A DNA stretch of 64,000 nucleotides from CAZLYF01 sp964586835 (GTDB lineage: Bacteria; Bacillota; Clostridia; Christensenellales; Aristaeellaceae), in contig CAZPIC010000003.1 in the NCBI GenBank assembly GCA_964586835.1, positions 45,214 to 109,213 on the forward strand, given 5' to 3'. Positions 16,192 to 25,643 of the stretch are shown piece after piece. The position numbers and the translations under genes were made by a program. How positions within the stretch are numbered: the first letter of the stretch is position 1; the number at the start of each line of letters is the position of its first letter. Under the pieces are notes generated by a model. That model was not told the DNA's origin and ran no database searches. It saw nothing but the letters and a program-made list of their open reading frames with translations.

Positions 16192-16906
16192 AAACATCGA
16201 GGCAAACGTTCCGCGCCACATTGCCATCATTATGGACGGAAACGGGAGATGGGCCAAAAAGCACCTTGTTTCCGTGGCTTCCGGGCATCGCAGAGGTGTT
16301 GAGACGCTCCGGGAAATCATCAGGCACTGCAGCCACTCAGGCGTTCAGGTGCTTTCTATCTACGCCTTTTCGACGGAAAACTGGACCCGCCCCGAAATGG
16401 AAATCGCGGCGCTCATGGCCCTTATCCTTGAATTTTTCAAGACCGAGATCGAGGAGCTTGATCAAAACGGCGTAAAAATCCGCATCATCGGTGACAAGGT
16501 CGGTCTTCCTCCAGCCCAGGCAGAGGCCGTCTCTGATGCTGAAAGGCGTACCATGCACAATGCGGGCCTTCAGCTGAACATCGCGCTGAACTACGGGGCC
16601 AGAGACGAAATCCTCCGAGCTGTGAAGCACCTGATGGACAAAGCTGTGCGCGGGGAATGCAGCGCAGATTCCCTTGACGCGGAAACCTTTTCCCACGAGC
16701 TATACACGTATGGACAGCCAGATGTCGATCTGCTGATCCGCACAAGCGGAGAAATGCGCCTGAGCAATTTTCTCCTGTACCAGTGTGCCTATGCCGAGCT
16801 GGTGTTCCCTGAAGTTCTATGGCCGGACTTCAGCGTGGAACATTTTCTATCCGCCCTTGAGGGATACGCGACGCGTGAGCGCCGCTTTGGAGGAAGGAAA
16901 TCATGA
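16163..16906 (+). CDS. uppS: Undecaprenyl diphosphate synthase
   Basis: cis-Prenyltransferase that makes the C55 lipid carrier for peptidoglycan. 247 residues. Signatures: HIAIIMDGNGRWAKK (catalytic Asp in MDGNG near residue 26), SIYAFSTENWTRP near 70, and the C-terminal LLIRTSGEMRLSNFLLYQ and YAELVFPEVLWPDF. I use ATG 16163 because it leaves the usual 19 residues before the first motif; a TTG at 16142 is in frame but unsupported. No good Shine-Dalgarno, so translation is probably coupled to the overlapping small gene. It overlaps cdsA by four bases. Confidence 0.96.
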   Translation: MAPPSLKGNENIEANVPRHIAIIMDGNGRWAKKHLVSVASGHRRGVETLREIIRHCSHSGVQVLSIYAFSTENWTRPEMEIAALMALILEFFKTEIEELDQNGVKIRIIGDKVGLPPAQAEAVSDAERRTMHNAGLQLNIALNYGARDEILRAVKHLMDKAVRGECSADSLDAETFSHELYTYGQPDVDLLIRTSGEMRLSNFLLYQCAYAELVFPEVLWPDFSVEHFLSALEGYATRERRFGGRKS

Positions 16907-17712
16907 AACTCAGGGTCATCACCGGGGCGGGACTCATTGCGCTGCTTTTACTGGCGCTGTACACGGGGGGATGGTTTTTTTCACTGCTGTGGCTGGCGGC
17001 AGTCGCGCTTTCGCTGCGCGAAATGTTTGCCGTGTTGTCCGCTTCCGGACACAGACCCGTTGCCTGGCCCGCCTGGGTGGCCCTTGTGGCGGGCTTTCCC
17101 GCCTTCGCGCTTTTTGATGCCGCCGTCGGGATCCGGGTCACCCTGGCCATCAGCCTTTTCTGTTGCTTGTTGGCAACGGTGTTTGTCCTCTTTCGCAGCG
17201 CGCCCAGGCTGGAGGATCTGCTCTTGTCCGTGATGCCCCTGATGACGGTGACAGTTCCCGGCCTGTGTATGCTGGGCCTGATGGGAAGCGAGCTTAAGCT
17301 GCGCGCCTTTGTGACGCTGGCTTTTTTTATCCCCACCCTCGGTGACTCCGTCGCCTATCTGGTGGGCATCAAGATTGGAAGAATCCGGCTGAACCCACCG
17401 GTGAGCCCTTTAAAGACGGTGGAAGGGGCTGTGGCAGGGCTTGCCGGCAGTGTGGCCGCTGCCATCGCCGTGTTTTTTGCGTTTTCCGCAATGGGAGCAA
17501 AGCTCCCTTCCGCCTGGCATTTTCTGGCGCTCGGGCTCCTGGGCGGTATCGTTGGCCAGGTTGGCGATCTGTTTGCCTCGCTTGTCAAGCGTTACTGCAG
17601 CGTCAAGGATTACGGCAAACTGTTTCCGGGACATGGGGGAATGATGGACAGGCTGGACAGCATCCTGTTCGTCTCTGCCCTCGTCTTTGCGTACCGCGCC
17701 TTCCTTCTGTGA
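16903..17712 (+). CDS. cdsA: Phosphatidate cytidylyltransferase
   Basis: Integral membrane enzyme (269 residues, about 7-8 helices) making CDP-diacylglycerol for phospholipid synthesis. The family signature is clear at the C-terminus: VKRYCSVKDYGKLFPGHGG followed by DRLDSILF, with GDSVAYLVGIKIGR and SPLKTVEGAVAGL upstream. It starts inside the end of uppS (ATGA) and its stop overlaps the dxr start (TGATG). Standard clostridial order uppS-cdsA-dxr-rseP-ispG. Confidence 0.96.
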   Translation: MKLRVITGAGLIALLLLALYTGGWFFSLLWLAAVALSLREMFAVLSASGHRPVAWPAWVALVAGFPAFALFDAAVGIRVTLAISLFCCLLATVFVLFRSAPRLEDLLLSVMPLMTVTVPGLCMLGLMGSELKLRAFVTLAFFIPTLGDSVAYLVGIKIGRIRLNPPVSPLKTVEGAVAGLAGSVAAAIAVFFAFSAMGAKLPSAWHFLALGLLGGIVGQVGDLFASLVKRYCSVKDYGKLFPGHGGMMDRLDSILFVSALVFAYRAFLL

Positions 17713-18872
17713 TGGGGACGAAGATGCGAACGCTTGCCATTCTGGGCTCCACTGGCTCCATAGGCAGGCAGGCGCTTTCACTGGTGGATCGATACCCCGA
17801 TCTGTTCCGCGTTTCTGCCCTCACAGCCCACGACAATACCCAAACCCTCTTTGAGCAGGTCAGGAAGTACAGGCCTGAGATGGCGGCCGTGACAGGGAGA
17901 AGCCGGCATGTGCCAGATGACCTGAAGTCCGCCTGCCAATGGGAATTCGGACCGGAGGCCTTGGCTCATATCGCCTCCTGCGCTCCTGGGAACACGGTGT
18001 TGGTATCGGTGGTGGGGATGGTGGGGCTCAGGCCGGTCCTCGCAGCGCGGCTTGCGGGGAAAAGGGTGTTGCTTGCCAACAAGGAGGCGCTGGTTGCCGG
18101 CGGTGCGCTCGTCATGAACCTGTGCGCAGAAGGCCGGGACGGCCCGACGCTTATCCCCGTTGACAGCGAACACAGCGCGATTTTCCAATGCCTCAGGGCA
18201 GCGGATGATAATCCTTTTGAACGCCTGGTGCTTACCGCATCGGGGGGACCCTTCAGATCCTGGCCCCGGGAAGCCATCCTCTGTGCTGCTCCCGAGGAAG
18301 CACTCAGACACCCCAACTGGAGCATGGGCAGGAAGATATCGATCGATTCTGCTACGATGTTCAACAAGGCCCTGGAGGTCATTGAGGCCAGATGGCTGTT
18401 TGATGCTCAGCCGGAGCAGATCGAAGTGCTGATCCACCCCGAAAGCCTGGTCCATTCGATGGTGGTTTTCAAAGATGGCGCGGTCCTGGCCCAGTGTGGC
18501 GTGCCCGACATGCGGCTGCCGATTTTATACGCGTTAGCGTATCCCAGACGCTTGAAGACAGGCGCTCCCTCGCTGGATCTATTAAAACTCTCCGGAGCGG
18601 TCTTTGAAAAACCCGACCCGCTGCGGTTTCCCGCGCTCAAGACAGCATACGATGCATTGAAGGCGGGCGGCGCGGCCTGCTGCGTGTTGAACGCGGCGAA
18701 TGAGGTTGCGGTCCATGCCTTTCTAAGGCGGGAGATTGCCTTTGGACGCATCCACGAAATCGTTGAGCGCACGCTTGAAGCTCTGGGACCCCTTCCGACG
18801 GATACGCTTGAGAACATTGAACACGCGGACAGCGCTGCGCGCCTCGCTGCCGCGGAGCTTTGCGCCGGGTAA
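17712..18872 (+). CDS. dxr: 1-deoxy-D-xylulose 5-phosphate reductoisomerase
   Basis: Second step of the MEP isoprenoid pathway, NADPH-dependent. 386 residues. Rossmann motif LAILGSTGSIGRQAL at the N-terminus, LLANKEALVAGGALV near 117, VDSEHSAIFQCL near 147, SASGGPFR-type motif (TASGGPFRSW) near 175, and SIDSATMFNKALEVIEARWLF near 210 containing metal-binding acidic residues. Start: GTG 17709, ATG 17712 and ATG 17724 are all in frame; I choose 17712, which overlaps the cdsA stop. With ispG in the same operon it shows the cell uses the MEP route. Confidence 0.96.
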   Translation: MGTKMRTLAILGSTGSIGRQALSLVDRYPDLFRVSALTAHDNTQTLFEQVRKYRPEMAAVTGRSRHVPDDLKSACQWEFGPEALAHIASCAPGNTVLVSVVGMVGLRPVLAARLAGKRVLLANKEALVAGGALVMNLCAEGRDGPTLIPVDSEHSAIFQCLRAADDNPFERLVLTASGGPFRSWPREAILCAAPEEALRHPNWSMGRKISIDSATMFNKALEVIEARWLFDAQPEQIEVLIHPESLVHSMVVFKDGAVLAQCGVPDMRLPILYALAYPRRLKTGAPSLDLLKLSGAVFEKPDPLRFPALKTAYDALKAGGAACCVLNAANEVAVHAFLRREIAFGRIHEIVERTLEALGPLPTDTLENIEHADSAARLAAAELCAG

Positions 18873-18896
18873 CGGGGCGCTGATTCAGGAGGTCAG

Positions 18897-19985
18897 ATGA
18901 CTGCATTTTATATCTTTGCCGCCGTGGTGATGTTCGGCATCCTCATTACGGTCCATGAAGCCGGGCATTTTTTCGCAGCACGTGTTACCGGGATTCCGGT
19001 TAGAGAGTTCTCGGTAGGCTTCGGGCCGTCATTTTTTCGTCGAATCGGTAAAAAACACGGCACGGCCTTTCACCTGCGGCTGATTCCCCTCGGAGGATAC
19101 TGTGCGTTTTTTGGAGAAGACGAGCTGGCGGAGACGGGCGGCGACGATCCGCGCGCTTTTGCCAGGCATTCCGTACCCCGCAGGCTGCTGGTGATTGTCA
19201 TGGGGGCTGTGATGAACCTGGCGCTCGCCTATGTGGCTGCCCTTCTTTTCTATACGGTGAGCGGCGTTCCGGAGCTAAGCGGCGGAATCTTCACGCAGAT
19301 CAGTGCGGTGGTGAGGGATAGCCCAGCCGAGGCCGCAGGCCTGCTGGAGGGAGACAGGATCGTGACGCTGAACGGGTTTGAGGTGACAGACAATCTTCCG
19401 GAGCTTGTCCATGAGCAAAGCCTTCAGGGAAACCTACCCCTTCATATGGTGGTGGAACGGGCTGTTGAAGAGGAAGAGCTCGTCGTGGGTGTGAACGTAA
19501 TGCCGCTGCAGGACCCAGGGTCCGGAAACTACAGGGTGGGCATTGAGATCGTCGCGGGCCGGCCCGTCCGCTGGCGGACCGGGACTGTGGGCGAAGTCTT
19601 AGGGTCTGCCTACACATTTTGCTGGGACTCCGGGAAGGCCATCATCCTTTCCATCCAAAGGCTTCTGACCCGTGGGGAAGGCGCCAGCGAGATGACGGGT
19701 GTGGTTGGCATCATGCGCCTGGTTGTCGAGGAGACGAGGGAAACACAACTCCAGGGATACCTTTCCCTGATGGCGCTGATCTCGATCAATCTGGGGCTGT
19801 TCAACATGCTTCCCATTCCGGGGCTTGATGGAAGCAAACTTCTGTTTCTGACACTGGAGGCCATCCGGGGCAAGCCGATCAAGCGCGAAGCCTACGTACA
19901 CGCTGCGGGCATGATCTTGCTGTTCGGGTTGATGGTGTTGATCAGTTTCCGCGATATTCTGCGGCTGTTCCAAGGGGGCCGCTGA
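18897..19985 (+). CDS. rseP: Site-2 protease family (RIP) zinc metalloprotease RseP
   Basis: Intramembrane protease of 362 residues. The catalytic zinc motif is in the first helix: ITVHEAGHFFAARVTG (HEAGH near residues 21-25), and the third ligand motif FNMLPIPGLDGSKL lies near 302. A PDZ domain lies between (AVVRDSPAEAAGLLEGDRIVTLNG near 140). About four membrane helices. GGAGG precedes ATG 18897. It probably cleaves anti-sigma factors or signal-peptide remnants; the substrate cannot be read from the sequence. Overlaps ispG as TGATG. Confidence 0.95.
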   Translation: MTAFYIFAAVVMFGILITVHEAGHFFAARVTGIPVREFSVGFGPSFFRRIGKKHGTAFHLRLIPLGGYCAFFGEDELAETGGDDPRAFARHSVPRRLLVIVMGAVMNLALAYVAALLFYTVSGVPELSGGIFTQISAVVRDSPAEAAGLLEGDRIVTLNGFEVTDNLPELVHEQSLQGNLPLHMVVERAVEEEELVVGVNVMPLQDPGSGNYRVGIEIVAGRPVRWRTGTVGEVLGSAYTFCWDSGKAIILSIQRLLTRGEGASEMTGVVGIMRLVVEETRETQLQGYLSLMALISINLGLFNMLPIPGLDGSKLLFLTLEAIRGKPIKREAYVHAAGMILLFGLMVLISFRDILRLFQGGR

Positions 19986-21049
19986 TGAAAAGGCAGGTTC
20001 GAGTGGGCCGTGTGCTCATCGGCGGCGGGGCGGCTGTCAGCATTCAGTCCATGACCAATACCAAAACAGAGGACACAGACGCCACCTCTAAGCAGATTGC
20101 GGCGCTTGCCAACGCTGGCTGTGAGATGGTCAGAGTTTCGGTGTACGACGAAAGGTCCTCGCAAGCGGTGCGCACGCTCGTCGAACAGAGCCCTGTGCCA
20201 CTGATAGCGGATATTCATTTTGACCATCGCCTGGCGATCGCAGCCATGGAGAACGGGATTGCGAAACTCAGGATCAACCCGGGCAATATCGGGTCTGCCG
20301 TCAAGGTCAGGGAGGTCGTGCGTTGCGCAAAAGCGCACAGGGTTCCTATCCGGATCGGCGTAAATGCCGGGTCCCTGTCGAAGCGACTCCTTGCAGAACA
20401 CGCCGGTGTGACGGCAGAGGCCATGCTTGAAAGCGCCAGGGAACACGTAAGACTGCTTGAGGATCAGGGCTTTGAGGATATTGTGCTGTCCTTCAAGGCG
20501 ACCAGCTTAAGGCTGATGGTGGAGGCCTGCCGCCTTGCCAACAAGGCCTTTGATTATCCGCAGCACATCGGCGTTACGGAGGCTGGACTCCCCGGTCAGG
20601 GAAACATCAAGTCCGCGATAGGCATCGGTGCGCTCTTACTGGAGGGTATTGGAGACACGGTCAGGGTATCGCTGACCGGGAGCCCGCTTCCTGAAGCGGA
20701 GGCTGCTATCTCGATCCTGCGCTCCCTTGGGCTTTATGGCGTGGAGCTGATCTCCTGCCCGACCTGTGCCAGGACGGAAACGGATATCGAAGGCATTGCC
20801 ACCCAGGTCGAAAGGCGCACAAGGCACATCAGGGCCCCTCTGAAGGTGGCGGTGATGGGCTGTGTGGTCAACGGCCCGGGGGAGGCAAGAGAGGCGGACG
20901 TGGCATACTGCGGCGGTAGAGAGGGCGGCGCGCTGTATGTGAGAGGCAGCTTTGTAAAGAAGGTGACGGAACAGCCCGCGGAAGAAATTCTGCGAGCCAT
21001 CCATGACTGCCTGGCTTTGCCAGAACTTCCCTTGCCGGTGTCCGGATGA
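19985..21049 (+). CDS. ispG: 4-hydroxy-3-methylbut-2-enyl diphosphate synthase (GcpE)
   Basis: Fe-S enzyme of the MEP pathway converting MEcPP to HMBPP, 354 residues. Starts RQVRVGRVLIGGGAAVSIQS, with SMTNTKTEDTDATSKQI. Cluster ligands are in ISCPTCARTETD (near 257-266) and CVVNGPGEAREADVAYCGG near 297. TIM-barrel motifs ADIHFDHRLAI and LRINPGNIG are present. Start and stop overlap rseP and polC, so the gene is embedded in one transcript. Confidence 0.97.
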   Translation: MKRQVRVGRVLIGGGAAVSIQSMTNTKTEDTDATSKQIAALANAGCEMVRVSVYDERSSQAVRTLVEQSPVPLIADIHFDHRLAIAAMENGIAKLRINPGNIGSAVKVREVVRCAKAHRVPIRIGVNAGSLSKRLLAEHAGVTAEAMLESAREHVRLLEDQGFEDIVLSFKATSLRLMVEACRLANKAFDYPQHIGVTEAGLPGQGNIKSAIGIGALLLEGIGDTVRVSLTGSPLPEAEAAISILRSLGLYGVELISCPTCARTETDIEGIATQVERRTRHIRAPLKVAVMGCVVNGPGEAREADVAYCGGREGGALYVRGSFVKKVTEQPAEEILRAIHDCLALPELPLPVSG

Positions 21050-24000
21050 GCGGGCAAGAAAGCAAAACCATGAAGAGAGATGAGTTTGACCGCATGTTGT
21101 TTGAAGAGGTCCCGGAATTGCGGGGCATGCTTCATTTCGAGCGCGCGGACTATCATGCCTCTACCAACCGGGCGCTTATTGCGTTTACAGCGGACACACT
21201 GGTTGAAAACGCGCTGTTCCTCCGAATCAAGAAAGTCATTGGAAGGGCGTTTCCGCAGCTGGCTTTTTCCCTGCGCGTCTCGTCACCCGGGCTTGCGGAA
21301 GACTTTCTTTCCGATCCCGGAAAATACGCGCAGACGATCATGGGCATCCTTCAGAGAGCGCATCCGGGCATTCGCTCCTGGGCAGACGGGACGCTGTGGT
21401 CGGGCGACGGCACTTCCCTCTCGCTGGGCCTGCCCGACGGGTTTGCGTTGGAATATGCACAAAAGCAGCGCCTGGCAGACCGGTTGGCGGTGATTGTATA
21501 TGATCTGTTTCGCACGCGTCCTCCGATTTCTCTGTACATTGACAGCACCGCAGCGAAAAAAGCTGACGCAGCAGAAGAAGGACCTTCCCCGATAGCAGAA
21601 CGCGTACAGGGAACCGGAGCTCCCCCGGCTCGGCCTTCAAGGACAAGCGATACAAAAAAGAACAGACCAAGAAGAATCAAAGGCAGCCTTGTCACAGGCC
21701 AGCCAAAGGCGATTGCCGAACTGAACGAGCTCTCGGGCAGGGTCGTGGTGTCGGGAAAGGTGGTGAGTGCCGAGCGCAGGAACATCCCGGGCAGAGGGAT
21801 GATCTTTGTCTCCTTTGTGCTGACGGATTTCACCGGGAGCATCACCTGCAAAGTCTTCCTGCGCCCCGGGGGCAGACGCCGCGCTGAGGATGTGGAAGGC
21901 AGGGAACCGCTGAGGCAGGAGCTCAGGCAGCTTGAGGAAATGGCAGGCAGGATCCGGCAGGGAGATGGGCTGAAGGTCAGAGGGGACTGCCAGATGGATT
22001 CCTATGACAAGGCGCTTGTCCTCATGGCCTTGGACATTACAGCGTTTGACTGGCCTGTCCGGGAAGACAAGGCTGACGAAAAGAGGATAGAGCTACACGC
22101 ACATACAAAGATGAGCGCTATGGATGGCGTTGTATCCGCACAAGACCTGGTGGAGCGCGCTGCAAGGTGGGGCCATAAGGCCATCGCTATTACGGACACC
22201 TCGGTGGTCCAGGCGTTTCCCGAGGCCTTCACCGCAGCGAAAAAGGCAAAGATCCGCCTGATTCCAGGCCTTGAAGCCCATATGATCGACAGCCTGGATA
22301 TCGTCCGCCACGCGGACAGCAGGCTGCTCAGCGAGCCCATGGTGGTGCTGGATTTTGAAACGACGGGTCTGAAGACCAGCACAGACAGGATCATTGAGAT
22401 CGGTGCGGTGAGGCTTGAAAATGGAAGCATTGTAGACAGTTTTTCCATGCTGGTGAATCCGGGGATTCCCCTGAGTGCAACGATCCGCAGGCTGACCAAA
22501 CTGAGTGACAGCGACCTGGTCCATCAGCCGGGCGCGGCGGAGGCACTTCCCAAGCTGCTGCATTTTATAGGCGATAGTGCCGTGGCGGCGCACAACGCTG
22601 ATTTTGACTGCGCGATCCTGAAGAGCGAGCTTTCAAGGCTGGGGCTCTCCTTTGATGCCCCGCAGATCGATACGCTCTCGTTTGCGCAGAAACTCTACCC
22701 TGACCTGAAACGTTACAAGCTGTCCGCTGTCTGCAAACATCTGGGCGTTTCGTTGAAAAACGCACACAGGGCGGTGACGGATGCGACCGCGACAGCGCAG
22801 TGTCTGAGCATCATGCTGGAGGCGGTGATCAGCCGCGGGGCGCAACGGCTGGACGATGTTGACCGCTACGCGCCGGGCTATGTGAAGACCTCTGCCCGGC
22901 ATGTCAGCATTCTCGCGGCAAGCCAACAGGGCATGGTCAACATCAACAGGCTCGTGTCGCTCTCATACCTGAAGCATTTTCACCGGACGCCGCGCATTCC
23001 CCGGGAAGCCATTGCTGCGCACAGAGAGGGCCTGCTCATCGGCTCTGCCTGTGGCGAAGGGGAGATTTTTCAGGCGCTGCTGCACGGGGCTTCAGCCAAA
23101 GAGCTGAAAGAAATCGCCGGTTTCTATGACTATCTTGAGATACAGCCCGTGGACTGCCATGTGAAGTATGTCCATCTCGGGCTGGCAGACCCAGAGATGC
23201 TTGAGAACATCAACCGGAGCATCGTAGAGCTGGGACGCGAGGCAGGGCTTCCCGTCATCGCGACGGGAAACGTACACTGTCTGGACCCGGAGGATTCCAT
23301 GTTTCGCGCCGTCTTGCGTTATAGCCAGCGCGACGAGGACTACCTGAGGCTCCCCTCGCTACACTTCATGACGACGGACGAGATGCTTGACGCATTCAGC
23401 ACTGCCTTCGGGGCTGAAAAGGCGAGAGAGCTTGTTGTTAAGAATCCACGCCTTCTTCTTGACAGGATGGAGGAGGTTTCGCTTTATCCCAGGCATCCGG
23501 AGGGAAAGACCACCTTCTCGCCGCACTGGGACGGCGCGGCGGAGGAGGTCGAACAGCTGTCCTATCGCAATGCCCGGAAGCTGTATGGAGACCCGCTTCC
23601 GGAACCCGTGGAAAAGAGGCTCAAGAAGGAACTGGCAGCCATCATCGGTTACCAGTTCGCAACCCTCTACAGCATCGCTCATAAGCTGGTCACAAAATCC
23701 GAAGCAGACGGATATCCGGTGGGAAGCCGAGGCTCGGTCGGTTCCTCGCTGGTCGCCACCCTCTGCGAGATTACGGAGGTCAACCCTCTCCCCCCGCACT
23801 ACAGATGCCAGGCTTGCAGGGGCTCTGTCTTTGAGACGCCGGAGGGTTATGCGGTTGGCGCGGACCTGCCGGACAGAACCTGTCCGGCCTGTGGAACGCT
23901 GATGATCAAGGACGGCTACGACATCCCCTTTGAGGTGTTCCTGGGGTTCAAGGGAGACAAGGTACCCGATATAGACCTGAACTTTCCCGGCGTATACCAG

Positions 24001-25395
24001 CCAAGGGCCCATGCCTATGCAGAAGAGCTCTTCGGAAAGGGCTTTGTGTTCAGAGCCGGTACCATCATGATCCTGAAAGAAAAAACAGCTCTCGCGCTTG
24101 TGCAGAAGTTTGCCGGGAACAGCGCGGAGGAGTTGCCGGAAGCTGAGGTGAAACGCCTTGCCGCGGGCTGTGTCGGAGTGAAAAGAACCACCGGGCAGCA
24201 TCCGGGCGGACTTGTTGTTCTGCCTAAGGAGTATGAAATCAATCAGTTCACTGCCGTTCAGCACCCGGCTGACGGCGGGGACACCTCGGTGGTCACGACG
24301 CATTACGACTTCAGTTCGATGCACGACATCCTCGTCAAGCTTGATATCCTGGGACACGATGATCCCACGATGATCCACATGCTCGGACAACTGACCGGGG
24401 TCGACTACCGCAGCATCCCGCTGAACGATCCGAAAGTGATGTCCCTCTTTCTGAGGCCCGAAGCGCTCGGGCTGAAGGCAGAGCTGATCGAATGTCAGAC
24501 GGGAACGCTTGCGGTGCCGGAATTCGGCACCCCCTTTGTCAGACAGATTCTTTCCGACACAAAACCCACCACCATCGAAGAGCTGATCCGTATCGCGGGC
24601 TTGTCGCATGGAACGGATGTCTGGCTGGGAAACGCGAAACATCTCATCGAATCCGACACCGCCACGCTTCGGGACTGCATATGCACCCGGGACGACATCA
24701 TGAACTATCTGATATCAGTGGGGGTGGATGCGAAAGTTGCCTTTGACGTGATGGAAAACGTCCGAAAGGGCGGAAAACTTACCCCTGCCATGGAGACTGC
24801 CATGAAGAAAGAGGGAGTCCCCGACTGGTATATCGAGAGCTGCAACAAAATTGGCTACATGTTTCCTAAGGCGCACGCCGTTGCCTACGTGATCATGGCT
24901 CTGCGCGTCGCCTGGTTTAAGGTCCACCATCCCCTCGCCTTCTATGCCGCTTATTTCACCATACGAGGAACCGCCTTTGACGCCAGGAGCATGGTTCGGC
25001 CGGAACCCTATATCAGAAGCCGGATTCATGAGCTGTCGGAAATGGGAGACAAGGGGTTGTCAGGCAAAGACAAGGATGAGCTCGTGGTGCTGGAGGTTGT
25101 GCTTGAGATGCTCCAGCGCGGGTATACCTTCCTGCCTCCCGACCTGTATGCCAGCGACGCCCGGGAATTCAGGGTTGAAAAACATTCGCTGCGCGCACCG
25201 TTGGCTTCTCTCAACGGCTTTGGCGATACGGCGGCGCTTGGCATTGTGAAGGCGCGGACGGAACCCTTTGTGTCGGTGGAGGATCTGAAAAACCGAACAA
25301 GGATCTCAGCAGCCTGCATCGAGATGCTCCGTGAGGCGGGGGCCCTGGACAGCCTCTCGCAGTCCAGCCAGATCGATTTCTTTTCTCTGATCTGA
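21046..25395 (+). CDS. polC: DNA polymerase III alpha subunit, Gram-positive type PolC
   Basis: Replicative polymerase with built-in 3'-5' exonuclease, 1449 residues, typical length. Order: N-terminal region (1-220), OB fold (GRVVVSGKVVSAERRNIPGR near 227), PHP domain (IELHAHTKMSAMDGVVSAQD near 348) split by the DEDD exonuclease (MVVLDFETTGLKTSTDRIIE near 428), then the polymerase core with a four-Cys zinc element (CQAC near 922 and CPAC near 945) and FKGDKVPDIDLNFPG near 968 carrying catalytic aspartates. ATG 21046 overlaps the ispG stop. PolC marks the organism as Firmicute-type. A long antisense reading frame inside it is a codon-bias shadow. Confidence 0.98.
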   Translation: MSGQESKTMKRDEFDRMLFEEVPELRGMLHFERADYHASTNRALIAFTADTLVENALFLRIKKVIGRAFPQLAFSLRVSSPGLAEDFLSDPGKYAQTIMGILQRAHPGIRSWADGTLWSGDGTSLSLGLPDGFALEYAQKQRLADRLAVIVYDLFRTRPPISLYIDSTAAKKADAAEEGPSPIAERVQGTGAPPARPSRTSDTKKNRPRRIKGSLVTGQPKAIAELNELSGRVVVSGKVVSAERRNIPGRGMIFVSFVLTDFTGSITCKVFLRPGGRRRAEDVEGREPLRQELRQLEEMAGRIRQGDGLKVRGDCQMDSYDKALVLMALDITAFDWPVREDKADEKRIELHAHTKMSAMDGVVSAQDLVERAARWGHKAIAITDTSVVQAFPEAFTAAKKAKIRLIPGLEAHMIDSLDIVRHADSRLLSEPMVVLDFETTGLKTSTDRIIEIGAVRLENGSIVDSFSMLVNPGIPLSATIRRLTKLSDSDLVHQPGAAEALPKLLHFIGDSAVAAHNADFDCAILKSELSRLGLSFDAPQIDTLSFAQKLYPDLKRYKLSAVCKHLGVSLKNAHRAVTDATATAQCLSIMLEAVISRGAQRLDDVDRYAPGYVKTSARHVSILAASQQGMVNINRLVSLSYLKHFHRTPRIPREAIAAHREGLLIGSACGEGEIFQALLHGASAKELKEIAGFYDYLEIQPVDCHVKYVHLGLADPEMLENINRSIVELGREAGLPVIATGNVHCLDPEDSMFRAVLRYSQRDEDYLRLPSLHFMTTDEMLDAFSTAFGAEKARELVVKNPRLLLDRMEEVSLYPRHPEGKTTFSPHWDGAAEEVEQLSYRNARKLYGDPLPEPVEKRLKKELAAIIGYQFATLYSIAHKLVTKSEADGYPVGSRGSVGSSLVATLCEITEVNPLPPHYRCQACRGSVFETPEGYAVGADLPDRTCPACGTLMIKDGYDIPFEVFLGFKGDKVPDIDLNFPGVYQPRAHAYAEELFGKGFVFRAGTIMILKEKTALALVQKFAGNSAEELPEAEVKRLAAGCVGVKRTTGQHPGGLVVLPKEYEINQFTAVQHPADGGDTSVVTTHYDFSSMHDILVKLDILGHDDPTMIHMLGQLTGVDYRSIPLNDPKVMSLFLRPEALGLKAELIECQTGTLAVPEFGTPFVRQILSDTKPTTIEELIRIAGLSHGTDVWLGNAKHLIESDTATLRDCICTRDDIMNYLISVGVDAKVAFDVMENVRKGGKLTPAMETAMKKEGVPDWYIESCNKIGYMFPKAHAVAYVIMALRVAWFKVHHPLAFYAAYFTIRGTAFDARSMVRPEPYIRSRIHELSEMGDKGLSGKDKDELVVLEVVLEMLQRGYTFLPPDLYASDAREFRVEKHSLRAPLASLNGFGDTAALGIVKARTEPFVSVEDLKNRTRISAACIEMLREAGALDSLSQSSQIDFFSLI

Positions 25396-25480
25396 GCGCG
25401 GGGACGCGCACGCGCCTGTCTTTCCTGTGGGGCGGCGTTTTTAAAGGCCTTCTGTCAGGCTATCAGGGCTCGACGGGAGC

Positions 25481-25509
25481 TTGTATTTGTCTAAAAACCA
25501 TGCTATACT
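25481..25509 (+). promoter_or_regulatory. Promoter of the rimP-nusA-infB operon
   Basis: TTGTAT (25481-25486), 17-bp spacer, TATACT (25504-25509). It lies in the 248-bp gap between polC and rimP. The first 80 bp of that gap hold a T-run (25438-25442) after a weak stem, possibly the polC terminator, and nothing else I recognise. Confidence 0.75.
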
Positions 25510-25556
25510 CCGGTCGTTGCTGATCCTATTACTGGAATGAAGGAAGTGTTGGGCGA

Positions 25557-25634
25557 AGAGTGGGAGTTGTGTCAGGCGGGCGTTGCGGCGTTACGCCGTA
25601 CGGCCACCGGATGCGGCTAAGGCCCGCTCTTTTT
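25557..25634 (+). promoter_or_regulatory. Structured rimP leader with terminator-like hairpin (possible attenuator)
   Basis: AGAGTGGG (25557-25564) can pair with CCCGCTCT (25623-25630), whose last T begins a five-T run. An alternative pairing uses GCGGGC (25576-25581) with GCCCGC (25622-25627), and a small hairpin CGGCG-TTA-CGCCG sits at 25586-25598. The competing pairings look like an attenuator just before the rimP start at 25644. Function is inferred; E. coli is known to regulate this operon through its leader. Confidence 0.55.
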
Positions 25635-25643
25635 GTGTGAAAG

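Noticed and set aside
23359..24642. 427-residue open frame on the minus strand inside polC
   Set aside because: It is fully antisense to conserved PolC motifs, has no recognisable domain and is Arg/His/Gln-rich, as expected for a codon-bias shadow in GC-rich DNA.
25396..25445. Intrinsic terminator after polC
   Set aside because: There is a five-T run at 25438-25442 but the preceding stem is short and mismatched; not strong enough to list as a feature.
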